From Deltaproteobacteria bacterium (GTDB taxonomy: Bacteria > Myxococcota_A > Bradymonadia > REDH01), in contig REDH01000147.1 of assembly GCA_007693585.1 (NCBI GenBank), forward strand, positions 1-64,000: a stretch of DNA of 64,000 bases, read 5' to 3'. A program made the translations under genes and the position numbers. This document shows positions 20,461-34,700 of this stretch, piece by piece (the stretch's first letter is position 1; every line of letters starts with the position of its first letter). A model generated the notes under the pieces. That model saw only the letters and a list, made by a program, of their open reading frames with translations, searched no databases and was not told the origin of the DNA.

Positions 20461-20507
20461 GGGCGCGCGTCACGGGAGGGACTTCGCGTCGGCGCTCGCG
20501 GGGGACG

Positions 20508-21969
20508 TCATGCAGGGCGTGGATGGGCGTGACGCTCGCGGCCGGCGCGCTGTCCATCGAGGTACCGGAGGATCCCGTCGGCGGCAACCCGCCCGTCCCG
20601 GATGGCCCAGACCACGAGGGACGCGCCGCGCATGCAGTCGCCCGCCGCGAAGACGCCGGGGCGGCTGGTCTGCCCGTCCGCATCGACCTGAATCGTCCCC
20701 ACGTCGGTCGCCTGCAGCCCGAACTGCTTCATGAGCGTGTCGGCCGGGCCCACGAATCCCACCGCCAGCAGGACGAGATCCGCATCCCACCGCCGTTCGC
20801 TGCCCGGAACCTCCCGCCCCACTCGCCGGCCGTTCGCGTCCGGCGGACCCCAGTCCAGGTCGACGGTCTCCACCGCGATCACCCGACCCGACTCCGCGTC
20901 CCCGAGGAACCGCTTCGTCCGCACGCTCCACACCCGCTCGCACCCCTCCTCCTGGCTCTCCGACGTCTCGAGCCGGAACGGAACCTCCGGCCACGGGGTC
21001 GTGGGATCCGGCGTGCTCGGCGGCGTCGCCTTGCGTCCGAACTGCACGATCTGTCGCGCTCCCTGGCGGTTCGCCGTGCCGATGCAGTCGGACCCGGTGT
21101 CACCGTCTCCGATCACGATCACCCGCTGGTCCGCCGCCTCGATGGAACGCGGCTCCTCGATCCAGTCCCCCTGTACCCGGCGGTTCTGCTGCGTGAGGTA
21201 GTCCATCGCCTGGTGGATGCCGAGCAGATGCCGGCCGGGCACCGGAAGGTCCCGCGGACGCGGCGCCCCCACCGCGATGAGCACCGCGTCAAACTCCCCG
21301 AGCAGGTCGTTCGCGTTCACCCCCTCCCCGATGTCCACCCCCGTGCGGAACACCACCCCTTCCGCCTCCATCTGCTCGCGACGCATCGTCAGCAATCGCT
21401 TGTCGAGCTTGAAGTCCGGAATCCCGTACATCATCAGCCCGCCGATCCGGTCGTCCCGCTCGAACACCGTCACCTGCACCCCCGCCCGCGCAAGCTGCTG
21501 GGCCGCCGTCAGACCGGCCGGGCCGCTGCCGATGATCGCCACCGACTCCTCCCGGCGCTGCCGCGATGGCCGCGGCCGGATCCAGCCCTCCTCGATCGCC
21601 CGGTCGGCGATGTTCCGCTCGATCAGCTTGATCGCCACCGGCTGACGGTCGATGCTCAGCACGCACGCCGACTCGCAGGGCGCCGGGCACACCCGCCCGG
21701 TGATCTCCGGGAAGTTGTTCGTCGCGTCGAGCCGCTCGAACGCCTCGTCCCAGCGCTCGCGCCGCACCAGATCGTTCCACTCGGGGATCAGGTTGTGGAT
21801 CGGACAGCCCGTGTGGCAGAACGGCACCCCGCAATCCATGCAGCGAGACGCCTGACGATGCATCCGGTCCGGTGGCGTCGGCAGCACGAACTCGTCGTAC
21901 GAGTCCACCCGCTCCCGCGGGTCGCGCTTGAGCTCGCCTTCGCGGCCGTACTTCAGGAATCCACTCGGA

Positions 21970-21977
<8 letters not shown>
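20508..21977 (-). CDS. gltD: Glutamate synthase (NADPH) small subunit GltD
   Basis: FAD- and NADPH-binding subunit that passes electrons to GltB through iron-sulphur clusters. The 489 residues start with a ferredoxin-like domain whose cysteines are visible (CMDCGVPFCHTGCP and CPAPCESAC). The FAD-binding loop GSGPAGLTAA follows, then the NADPH-binding IGDGDTGSDC loop and the C-terminal FAD motif FAAGDCMRG. The ATG lies within the end of gltB (ATGGCTGA, eight-base overlap) and has a near-perfect ribosome-binding site AGGAGGTGA. Confidence 0.96.
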
Positions 21978-26523
<4,546 letters not shown>

Positions 26524-26736
26524 GAACCTCTCCAGAACTCGAGTACACTCCTGGCGACGGCGAGACCCCGGAAGGGCTCCGGCGGGAAACCCCGGCTCCG
26601 GTCGAATGCTCCCCGGAGCACCCGGACGCGCGCCACTCGGTGCAGGCAACGACCTCGCAGGGCGTGAGACCATGCACCATCACGGCCACCCCGGGCGTCG
26701 CTCCGGAACGGACAACTGCCCTCGTGGCCAGCGCAC
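26524..26736 (-). other. Long untranslated leader of gltB
   Basis: Between the predicted gltB promoter and its ATG lie about 207 bases. I see a small stem (TGCTC and GAGCA arms around 26607-26620) and GC-rich complementary segments, but no riboswitch class I can name and no U-rich terminator. The other part of this 393-base gene-free stretch (26743-26916) precedes the divergent membrane protein and shows no clear promoter of its own. Confidence 0.35.
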
Positions 26737-26765
26737 AGTGTAGGATCGATCGCCGCCGACGAAAA
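26737..26765 (-). promoter_or_regulatory. Probable gltB promoter
   Basis: On the minus strand TTTTCG (26760-26765), 17 bases, TACACT (26737-26742). A GATCGATC palindrome lies in the spacer at 26744-26751. The -35 box is poor (three of six), the -10 box fair. Confidence 0.42.
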
Positions 26766-26916
26766 GGCCGAATGGCGCGCCGCAGCAATTTCCGCTGCCT
26801 CGGTCCACCGGATACGCCAACCCGTGAATGCCCACCGCCTCCCCCCGTCTCCCTTGTCGTCCGGCACCGGACGCACCACAACTGCGACCGGCTCCAGCGC
26901 CCCCGCCCACCCATCC

Positions 26917-28704
26917 ATGACCGACTCCCCCCCATCGCACGCCGACACCGACGAGCACGACGACGCAACGCCCACCGCGTGGCGCCCCGCCCGTCTCGGC
27001 CGAGCCCTCGCCCTCTCGCTCCTTCTCTCGGCCATCCTCCACGTCGCACTCGTCACCTCCTCCCTCGTCTGGACCCTCCTCAACCCCACCGTGCGCGCCA
27101 GCTTCCAGACCAGCCTCGGCGTCGCCCTCATGGAGCACCTCGGCGAACTCCCCACACCGACCGTGTCCATCGCGCCCGAAGTCGAACTCCCGCCCGAAGA
27201 ACCACCACCCGCAGAGCCCGACGACAGCGACGAAAGCGAAGCCGCCCCCGACGAGGACACCGCCCCCGACGAGGACACCGAACCCGACGAGGACACCGAA
27301 CCCGAGCCGACCGACGAGGCCGTCGCCGAAGCCAGCCCCGAGCCGTCGGCGGAAGAACGCGAAGCCGCACGACTCGCCGCGCAGGAAGAGGCCAGAGCGC
27401 GACGGGAGCGCCGAGCGCGCCGAGCCGCAAGAGCCGAGGAGGAGGCACGACGGCAGGCGGAGCGGGAGGCGGAGCGGGAGGAGGAAGTGGCCACCGCGCG
27501 CACTCCCGTCGACGACACGCCGGGCCCGGACGCCGCGGACCTGCCTCCTGCCGAGCGATACCCGGAGGGCACCCGGCATCCCGTGGCCACCGACCTGTCC
27601 ATGTGGGGCCCGGAAGGGGCGGTGGTGGTGGTCATCCTGCGCAACGACCGCCTGCGCCGGTCCCCCCACCGCAGCAGCGTCGAGACGCTCCTCGGCGCAC
27701 TGCCCGACTGGAGGACCCTGGTGGGGGGCTCCAATGTCGATCCGATCGACGACGTCGACGCCATGCTGATCGCGTCCGCCGACCCGCGCTTCATCAACCA
27801 GACGTTCATCGCGGCGGTTCATCGTCTCCCTCCGGGCGCCGTCACCCGAATGCTCGCCGCCGGGGTTCCCGGTGGGGTCGACTGGGAAGAAGTGAGCGGA
27901 AGGCTGCACGGGACGCCGGTGGAGGGACGACAGCGGCGAGACCCGCGCGTGTTCGTGCTGCCGCGCGACGACCTCTTCCTCTTCACGCGGCCCGAGTTCA
28001 TGGAACCGCTCCTCGCCGGGGCTCCCCGGCCCCGTGGTCTCGACGGCGCCCTCGACTGGTTGCGGGAGCCCGAGGAGAACGAGCAGGCCGAGCATGGCGA
28101 GGAAGAGGGGGATCCGCCGCCCGCACCCGACGGGGACGAGGGCGAAGGCGCACCTTTCGCCGCGCCTTCCCGGCTGGAGCGCTTCGGTGACGCCGCTGCA
28201 GGCTCGCTCGGTGGCGCCACCGTGGACCTCTCCGGGGAGTCCCGCCGCAGGACCCGAACCGTGCGGGCCACCGACACTCCCCCCGTGCGCGCGGAGGGCT
28301 GGATCGACGGCATCCTCCAGGTGGCCCACTTCGGCGGAGAGGGCCCCGACGGGCCCGCCATCATGGCCACGTTGACCGGGTTCGCGACCCTCGACATCGC
28401 CGGCCTCGGCAACGCGTCTCCCCCCTCCGAGGTGCACCTCAGCCTCGGTGCCCAGCGCAATCCCGAGTTCGGCGCACGTCTCGTCTTCTCCTCCCCCGCC
28501 GACGCACGCACCTTCGAGCAGCGCTGGCCCCGCATCCTCGCCTCCAACCGGGTCCAGCTCGGGGTGCTCGGGCTCTACCGCGTGTTCGCCGAGATCGAGC
28601 CCCGCCGTGACCACAACGAGATCCTGCTGGACACGGTCCTGCCGGCCAGTCTCGTGCGCAACCTCGCCGGAACCGTGTCCGTCATGATGGGGGGACGACG
28701 CTGA
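26917..28704 (+). CDS. TonB-like membrane-anchored protein of unknown function
   Basis: About 595 residues from ATG 26917; an in-frame ATG at 26824 would add a Pro/Ser-rich tail. Near 20-45 there is one transmembrane helix (ALALSLLLSAILHVALVTS), then a Pro/Glu/Asp-rich linker with three perfect PDEDT repeats, a charged Arg/Glu/Ala coiled-coil-like stretch (about 125-190) and a globular domain of about 380 residues. The anchor-plus-acidic-proline spacer resembles TonB/TolA-type periplasm-spanning proteins, but the C-terminal domain is not a TonB box domain I know. A second acidic linker (EEGDPPPAPDGDEG) lies near 395-415. It is divergent from gltB. Function unknown. Confidence 0.7.
   Translation: MTDSPPSHADTDEHDDATPTAWRPARLGRALALSLLLSAILHVALVTSSLVWTLLNPTVRASFQTSLGVALMEHLGELPTPTVSIAPEVELPPEEPPPAEPDDSDESEAAPDEDTAPDEDTEPDEDTEPEPTDEAVAEASPEPSAEEREAARLAAQEEARARRERRARRAARAEEEARRQAEREAEREEEVATARTPVDDTPGPDAADLPPAERYPEGTRHPVATDLSMWGPEGAVVVVILRNDRLRRSPHRSSVETLLGALPDWRTLVGGSNVDPIDDVDAMLIASADPRFINQTFIAAVHRLPPGAVTRMLAAGVPGGVDWEEVSGRLHGTPVEGRQRRDPRVFVLPRDDLFLFTRPEFMEPLLAGAPRPRGLDGALDWLREPEENEQAEHGEEEGDPPPAPDGDEGEGAPFAAPSRLERFGDAAAGSLGGATVDLSGESRRRTRTVRATDTPPVRAEGWIDGILQVAHFGGEGPDGPAIMATLTGFATLDIAGLGNASPPSEVHLSLGAQRNPEFGARLVFSSPADARTFEQRWPRILASNRVQLGVLGLYRVFAEIEPRRDHNEILLDTVLPASLVRNLAGTVSVMMGGRR
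27247..27300 (+). repeat. 18-base tandem repeat coding PDEDT(A/E)
   Basis: Three consecutive copies (27247-27264, 27265-27282, 27283-27300) of CCCGACGAGGACACCG plus CC or AA. It encodes the acidic spacer of the TonB-like protein and is likely to vary in copy number between strains. Confidence 0.9.
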
Positions 28705-28725
28705 TTCCGGCACCCGCATGGCGGG

Positions 28726-28754
28726 TTGACCGATGGCCACGCTGTGCTAAGAAT
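28726..28754 (+). promoter_or_regulatory. Promoter of the RHH-like/serA operon
   Basis: TTGACC (28726-28731) and the -10 region TAAGAAT (28748-28754), spacing 16-17. It lies about 55 bases before the first gene and matches the window's general promoter style. Confidence 0.58.
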
Positions 28755-28812
28755 CGTGCCTTCACGGTTCGGTCCCGCCGACCGGACCGACCGATCCCGA
28801 CAGCGAGGAACA

Positions 28813-29223
28813 ATGGCCGCGGACAAGAAGCCGGTGTGGGTGGACGAGGATGCCCACAGGATCCTGAAGGCATGGGCAAAGATCCTCAAGCGGCCCATGG
28901 TGGAGGTCGCCAGCGAGCTCGTGCTGAGCAGGCTCGACTCCCTCGACCCCAGCGCAGGTCTCGCCGAACCGGCTGACGAGGCCCCCCCCGCCCCCACGAT
29001 CGAGGACAAGGCCGAGGACAGCGCCCGCGAGATCGCCGGTGAGACCGACTCCGATCCCCGGAAGAACGCCGAGGCCGCCGAGCGGGACACCGCAACCGCC
29101 GACGCCCCCGCAGTCGTGGAGACCGCAAGCGTCGACCACGACATGACCCACGGCGTCGAGCCCATCCCCGTCAAGGCGGACAGCAAGCTGCGCTACTTCG
29201 GTGGCGTCCACCTCGTACGCTGA
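28813..29223 (+). CDS. Small ribbon-helix-helix-like protein with long acidic tail
   Basis: The 136 residues from ATG 28813 (AGGA at 28806-28809) begin KKPVWVDEDAHRILKAWAKI, a short strand followed by two helices (the second in RPMVEVASELVLSRL). This is the layout of ribbon-helix-helix DNA-binding or antitoxin-type proteins. The next small gene encodes a clearly related N-terminal domain. Residues 45-115 are Asp/Glu/Ala-rich and probably disordered, and the end (SKLRYFGGVHLVR) is ordered-looking. No partner toxin is adjacent. It may be an autoregulator of the serA-type gene two positions downstream; that is inference. Confidence 0.72.
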   Translation: MAADKKPVWVDEDAHRILKAWAKILKRPMVEVASELVLSRLDSLDPSAGLAEPADEAPPAPTIEDKAEDSAREIAGETDSDPRKNAEAAERDTATADAPAVVETASVDHDMTHGVEPIPVKADSKLRYFGGVHLVR

Positions 29224-29271
29224 TCGAAGCACAGCGACGCGTGCGCCGCGCGCGCCCCCACAGGATCCCAC

Positions 29272-29445
29272 ATGGCCAACGAATCGAAGAAGCCCGTCTG
29301 GATCAGTGTCCAGGCGCATGACACCCTCCGCGAATACTGCGAACGCACCGGCCGGACCCAGGTCGACGTCGTCAGCGAACTCCTCTACCGGTACGCCAAG
29401 CCCGAGGTAGAGGCCCATCAAGCCGAAGGCGGCAAGGCATCATGA
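29272..29445 (+). CDS. 57-residue ribbon-helix-helix-like protein, coupled to serA
   Basis: A very short gene from ATG 29272 to TGA 29443-29445. The peptide starts MANESKKPVWISVQAHDTLR and continues with GRTQVDVVSELLYRYAK, matching the preceding protein at KKPVW, at AH-x-x-L and at the V-x-V-x-SEL segment. It looks like a bare RHH domain. Its stop codon overlaps the serA-type ATG (ATGA), so both are translated together. Codon use matches its neighbours. The paralogue upstream and the coupling support it as a real gene. Confidence 0.75.
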   Translation: MANESKKPVWISVQAHDTLREYCERTGRTQVDVVSELLYRYAKPEVEAHQAEGGKAS

Positions 29446-30773
29446 ACCAGCAGAACGCGCGTGTCGGTGTGGGCCCTTTCCGCAGGGCCCTCGTGCTCGA
29501 GAACCCCGACCCACTGCTCGATGCCCACCTCGCCGCCATCGGGATCGCCTGCCACCGCCCCGAGGTCACGCCCACCGACGAGGCCGGACTCGTCCGGCTC
29601 CTCGAGAGTGACCCCTACGACCTGCTCTACAAGAGATCCCGCGTCCAGGTCACCGAGCGCGTGCTCGACGCCGCGCCGGGACTCTTCGGCGTGATGCTGT
29701 GCTGCATCGGTGACGACTCCGTCGACAAGGGCGCCTGCGCAAGCCGCGGGGTCCTCGTCACCAACGACCCCGTCTCCAACGGACGCTCCGTCGCCGAACT
29801 CGTCATCGGCGAGATCCTCTGCCTCTCCCGGCGCGTCTTCCAGGCCGCCCGCGAGCTCGATCGGCACGAGTTCCGAAAGTCCCAGAAGCAGCGCTTCGAA
29901 GTGCAGGGAAAGACCCTCGGCATCCTCGGGCTCGGAAACATCGGAAAGCAGGTCGCGCGCCTCGGACAGGCCCTCGGCATGCGTGTCGCCTTCCACGACA
30001 ACCGCGATGTCGCCCGCGAAGTCGGGATCACCATGGGCTGGGAATATTGCCCCACCCTCCACTCCCTCTTCGCCTCCGCCGACATCGTCACCTGTCACGT
30101 CGGCGCACATGACTTCAACGGACGCTCCAACGACGGATTGCTCCAGCCCGAGCACTTCGCCGCCATGAGCGAAAAGGAACACGACAGCCCCCGCGTCTTC
30201 CTCAACCTCGCCCGCGGTTCCATCCACTCGGCCGAACACCTCGTCGCCGCCGTGGACGAGTACCACGTGGAAGTCGCCATGGTCGACGTGTTCCCCGAGG
30301 AACCCGCCAACGCCGAGGACGAGTGGCGAAACCCCTACGCGGCTCACCCGCGCATCTTCGCCACACCCCATATCGGAGCCTCCACCCTCGAAGCACAGCC
30401 CCGCATCGCCCGACATGTGGCCGCCACCACCCAGCGCCTGAGCCAGATGGGAACCCTCCGCAACTGCGTGTTCGGTCCGAACGTGGAGGTCGGACTCGAG
30501 GCCTCCGATGGCGTCGACCACGTCCTCACTGTCGTGCACTCCAATCGACGCGGAACCAAGAAGGCCGTGGACGACGCCGTCTACCACGCCGGTGCGAGCA
30601 ATCTCATGAGCGTTCACCGGGACTTCCACGACTACGGAATCGCCTACGAAGTCGTCGCCATCGACCGCCAGCTCGACGACGACGGGCTGCATCGACTCAT
30701 CGAGGACGCCGCCTCCCTGACCGGCGACCCCAGCGCGATCCGCGCCGTGCGACGAATCGACCTCAACCGCTGA
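29442..30773 (+). CDS. serA: D-3-phosphoglycerate dehydrogenase-type 2-hydroxyacid dehydrogenase
   Basis: Probably catalyses the first step of serine synthesis. The 443 residues contain the D-isomer dehydrogenase catalytic domain, the NAD loop GLGNIGKQ, and the catalytic Arg (NLARGS), Glu (FPEEPA) and His (TPHIGAST) in the order typical of SerA. The SVAELVIGE..CLSR segment before the NAD loop resembles E. coli SerA. About 100 residues follow the core, ending in an ACT-like alpha/beta region (YEVVAIDRQLDDDGLHRLIEDA), consistent with serine feedback. It is coupled to the small RHH-like gene upstream. Other 2-hydroxyacid dehydrogenases remain possible, but the length and tail favour SerA. Confidence 0.85.
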   Translation: MNQQNARVGVGPFRRALVLENPDPLLDAHLAAIGIACHRPEVTPTDEAGLVRLLESDPYDLLYKRSRVQVTERVLDAAPGLFGVMLCCIGDDSVDKGACASRGVLVTNDPVSNGRSVAELVIGEILCLSRRVFQAARELDRHEFRKSQKQRFEVQGKTLGILGLGNIGKQVARLGQALGMRVAFHDNRDVAREVGITMGWEYCPTLHSLFASADIVTCHVGAHDFNGRSNDGLLQPEHFAAMSEKEHDSPRVFLNLARGSIHSAEHLVAAVDEYHVEVAMVDVFPEEPANAEDEWRNPYAAHPRIFATPHIGASTLEAQPRIARHVAATTQRLSQMGTLRNCVFGPNVEVGLEASDGVDHVLTVVHSNRRGTKKAVDDAVYHAGASNLMSVHRDFHDYGIAYEVVAIDRQLDDDGLHRLIEDAASLTGDPSAIRAVRRIDLNR

Positions 30774-30784
30774 CGACCCGGGGC

Positions 30785-30804
30785 GGCCGGTCGCTGGACC
30801 GGCC
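30785..30804 (+). terminator. Perfect hairpin after serA, no U-tract
   Basis: GGCCGGTC, four-base loop, GACCGGCC, 11 bases after the serA stop codon. The eight-base perfect stem could end or protect the transcript, but there is no T-run, so intrinsic termination is uncertain. Confidence 0.35.
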
Positions 30805-30982
30805 ATGCCGTGCCCCGGTCGGAGGCGACGACGGGCCACTCGACCCGGCGTTGTCCGCCGAAAGTCGGGCCGGGGGTGCCCCAGGCCTTCGTCCACGCTC
30901 CCGCGCCCCAGTCGCGGGCTGGGACAGGGCGGGGAGATGCGCGCCTCGCGCTCGCCCGGTCGTGCGCGTGCACCAGGAGCCG

Positions 30983-31600
30983 TCAGAGTGTACTGCGCCG
31001 CAACTGCTCGATGACGTCGGAGTAGGACGTGTTTCGCACCATATTCGTCAACAGGTCCGTGTACTTCGCTACCAGATCCGTTCGGCCCTCGGCACGATAG
31101 TGCTCCAGGGCACGGACCATCTGGATGTAGGCCTTCTCGGAGTTCACGAAGTACTCGACGGCAGCCAGCACGCTCTCCATGCTCGATTGCGCCACGGATG
31201 GGGTGATCGCGCCGAACTCGAAGGTGTGCCCGTACGAGTTGGTCACGGTGATGGTCGCATCGGCCTTCGCATCCGAACCGCTGCCGTTGCTGCTGTCCCC
31301 CATGAGTCCGGTCACCTGGAACCCGGTGAAGCGAAGGGTGCCCAGCGAGGGGTGGGCGTCGGCATACCGGGTACACAGTCCGCTGAAGAACGCATCGATC
31401 AGGCCCACGCCGGTGGCCTCCACGGAGATGGACTGGCCAGCAGGCTCCTCGCGGACAGAGCAGGCGATCGAGCACTCGTCCCGGTCGAAGTGTTCCTCGA
31501 ACCGGACACCGGAGACCCGCAGGGAGAGCAGGTCGTCCTGGAGCACCTCGCGCATTCGCGACAGTGCTTCTTCCTGCTGGTGGGACAACGGCTTGCGCAT
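30983..31600 (-). CDS. Free-standing LeuA/CimA-type regulatory (R-region) domain protein
   Basis: The 205 residues resemble only the C-terminal allosteric domain of 2-isopropylmalate/citramalate synthases. Two halves each read as a strand set followed by the signature EATGVGLIDAFFSGL (compare the usual EATGNGPVDAAF) and ITPSVAQSSMESVLAAVEYF (compare SPNIVEASWQALVDAVEY). The TIM-barrel catalytic domain is absent, and the upstream sequence does not contain it. GGAG lies six bases before the ATG. It could be a regulatory subunit binding leucine or isoleucine for a synthase coded elsewhere. It is convergent with the serA-type gene. The family assignment is by motif only. Confidence 0.65.
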   Translation of the reverse strand: MRKPLSHQQEEALSRMREVLQDDLLSLRVSGVRFEEHFDRDECSIACSVREEPAGQSISVEATGVGLIDAFFSGLCTRYADAHPSLGTLRFTGFQVTGLMGDSSNGSGSDAKADATITVTNSYGHTFEFGAITPSVAQSSMESVLAAVEYFVNSEKAYIQMVRALEHYRAEGRTDLVAKYTDLLTNMVRNTSYSDVIEQLRRSTL

Positions 31601-31709
31601 GGTGAACTCCACGTCTCCGGGAGGCGAATCGATTCTGCCCCGCACAGCGTAAGATGGCCCGGCCGTCGACGCCACCGGCGTTGGGCATCCCCATGGCTCT
31701 CCCTGAACG

Positions 31710-31744
31710 AAAACGCCCGCGTCCCGGGGAGGGGACGCGGGCGT
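31710..31744 (-). terminator. Rho-independent terminator of the large metalloprotease gene
   Basis: Reading leftward: ACGCCCGCGTCCC (31744-31732), six-base loop, the exact complement (31725-31713), then a T-run at 31713-31710. The 13-base perfect stem lies 24 bases past the stop codon at 31768. Confidence 0.93.
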
Positions 31745-31767
31745 CGCGAGGGGCACGACCCGCTCGT

Positions 31768-34700
31768 TCAGAAGTTCCGACCGAACTCCTGGTAGAGGGA
31801 CCGCATCATGTTCAGGTCCTGCACGCGATCCTGGATCTCGAACTCCAGGTTGCGCGTGGGGTTGCGCTCGTACTGCATGGCGCTGATGCGGGCGCGCTGG
31901 ATGAGTCGCGCGGCGCCGGCCCGGGGAGGCTGGCCCTCCGGGTTCAGCGCGGCATAGCACTGGCCTCCGCCGAGCGGTGTGGGGTCGCAGAAGGAGATGA
32001 CCTCGAATCCCGGGCCGGGGTCGATCGACTCTCCGCTGCCGAGACGGAAGACCTTGTTCTGATCCGGGAAGTTCAGGCTGTAATTGCTGGTGAAGAAGGC
32101 CATGCCGTACAGCGCGGGGTAGACGCGCTCGGTGAAGCCGATGCGCGGATCCACGACCGTACCCGGGAGCTGATTCTCGCTCAGGGGCTGGGCGATCATC
32201 ATGCTCGGCTGGATGGGCAGCCCGTTCTCCGGGTTGATCAGGTCGTTCCCCGCGGACAGCGACACGAGGGTCCGCGGGCGGATTCCCGGGTTGCTCCCGA
32301 ATTCGTAGACCGGTCCCACGGTGGCCACGTCGTTGAGGAAGAGGCCGTTGAAGAGCTCGGTGAGCTCGTCCTGGAAGACGAGGTAGGGGGGAATGGAGTA
32401 GGTCGTGTCGAGCGACCCGACCTCGACGCCCCGAACCTGGACGGCATTGCTGACGATGGCGAGGACCGCACCGATGTAGGCCCACTGGTGGCCGGCCATG
32501 ACGGGGTACAGGTAGTAGTAGTAGCCCTCGTCGGCGTCATACATGGAGAACCGACGGCGACCTTCGCCGAGGGGCACGTAGATCTCCGCGTTGGTGGTGC
32601 GATCGAACGACGACAGCACGTACCGCGTGACCGGGTCGATCGGCTCGCCGGTTTCGGGGTCGAACTGCTCGACGGAGCGACGGACGTAGGAGCCGTTGCT
32701 GGGGGTGGTGAGCACCTCACCGAGCAGGTTCAGCCCTGCGTAGGCGGCGAAGGTCCAGCCGTTGTCCAGGATGGGGTCGGGGCGGTTCGAGTTGATCGCC
32801 ACGGCGAGCAGCCAGCGCTGGTAGGTGTCGACCAGCTCGAAGAAGTAGCGGCCCGCGTATCGGTTCAGCACCGACGACGGGTTCCACGCGATGCGGTCCC
32901 GGCGGAAGTTCTCGAGGAAGTAGAAGCTCCGGTAGCGCTGGATGTAGTCGAGCGTCTGCTCGAGGGGGTCGGCGCCGCGGTCCCAGGTCCGGCACTGCTG
33001 CCGGCTGCTGCGGTACTCGTCCGAGCAGAAGAGGTACGGAACCTCCAGGGGACGCTCCTCGCCACGCTCCCGCAGACGCTCCAGCTCGCTCAGGCGCATG
33101 AGGCGACGGTCGGCGATGCGGTCGACGCCGGCCTGAATGTCACCACCGCCGAGAGCCTCCACGAGGGTCGTGTAGTGGAAGAGTTCGAGGTGGTTGTAGT
33201 AGCCGATGCTGCGACGCTCCTCCAGGGCACCGAGGGTGTTCCACGCCTCCTCGGGAACGTCGTCCCAGACCTCGACGAACCCGGACTGCTGGGTGTTGAA
33301 CCGGCTGCTGCTCGGACGCGTCTGGTGGGCATCGGCTCCCTTCGAGTACGCGTAGAGGATCGCCGCCTCGTCGTAGCGGCCGATGCCCTGGATGTCGGTG
33401 TGGAAGCCCGACGAGTAGTCCATGATGCTGGAGTACTGGTACTCGCGCATCCTCATGTCGATCTGCTCGTCCGTCAGCGCGGCGACACCGTAGATCTCGG
33501 CGACGTTGTTCGGGCGGCGGAAGGGAATGGTCTCGCCGGTGGCGCCGACCATGCCGGTGCGCCGGGCGGTCCAGTAGCCGTCGAAGTAGTTCAGGACGTC
33601 CGCACTGCCCGAGAAGTTGTGGCGGAGGCCGATGGTGTGGCCGATCTCGTGCTCCTGGACGGACTTGTAGATGAGGCCACGGATCTCCTGCCAGATCTGG
33701 TCGTAGTCCCGACGCCCCTCGTAGTGCTGGGCGATCCCGTAGAGCGAGTCGTCCATGTCCTCCACGTGGATCATGCAGTGACCGGTGCGCAGGCGGCTGT
33801 TGCGGTGCCGGTGACGGGTCTCGAGATCCTGAAGCACCCGGCCGGGGCGCAGCGCTTCGAAGGCGTTGTCGGCGAGCTCCCGGTGGTCCATGCCGAAGCC
33901 GTTGAGCCACTCGTCGTCCATGAGCATGGTGTCGAACCCGCTGTCCATCAGGCGCTGGTGCGCCTGGCGGTGCCGCTCGGTGTAGCGCGGAAGCACGGAG
34001 TGATCGTCGTTCGCGAGCCGCTCGCGGAGGAAGTTCACGCGCTCGAGGGCGCCCCCCGCCATCAGCTCCGTCACGTCGGTGGGGATGGCGACATCCAGGT
34101 GCGACAGGTCCATCGAGAGGTCCGAGCCGATGTCGACGAAGGACTTCGGACCACCTCGGGGATCGATGCGCCCGTCCCGGCCGGCGCGGATCTGCTCCCG
34201 CAGGTACTCGGCGTCCATCAGGTCGCTCTCCGTCAGGTCACCGTTCACGAACCGCAGGATGTCGACCGCGTAGCTGGCGTACGTGTCCACGCTCGCCCCG
34301 TACATGTAGGCGGTTCCGCTGATGATCTCGCCGGTCACCGGGTCGGCCGCGGAGGGACCATAGCCGAGAGGGCCCATCGCCTGCGGGTTGTGGACCCAGT
34401 ACTTCACGTTGTAGCGGAGGTCACCCATCAGCACCCGGTCCCCTTCTTCCCCGCACCAGTGGCTGTACGCCGGATCCGGCGGCCACACCGGGAGCTCCTG
34501 CACCGGGTTGTGGCAAAGCACGAACATGTGCGGTGTGTTGTTCTCCCAGTCGCTGACGTCCCCGTTGTTCCGGGCCGCGGCCACCGTGCGACGGAACGCG
34601 CGGTCCCAGCCCAGCACCGTCTCCACGGCGATGGAGGTGTCCGTCAGGCCCGGCATCGGCTCGAGCATTTCCTGCGGGAAGCCCAGCGACAGGTGGTACA

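Noticed and set aside
28813-29445. Toxin-antitoxin pair
   Set aside because: Both small proteins look like RHH domains and are related to each other; no toxin-type partner is present and the next gene is a metabolic dehydrogenase.
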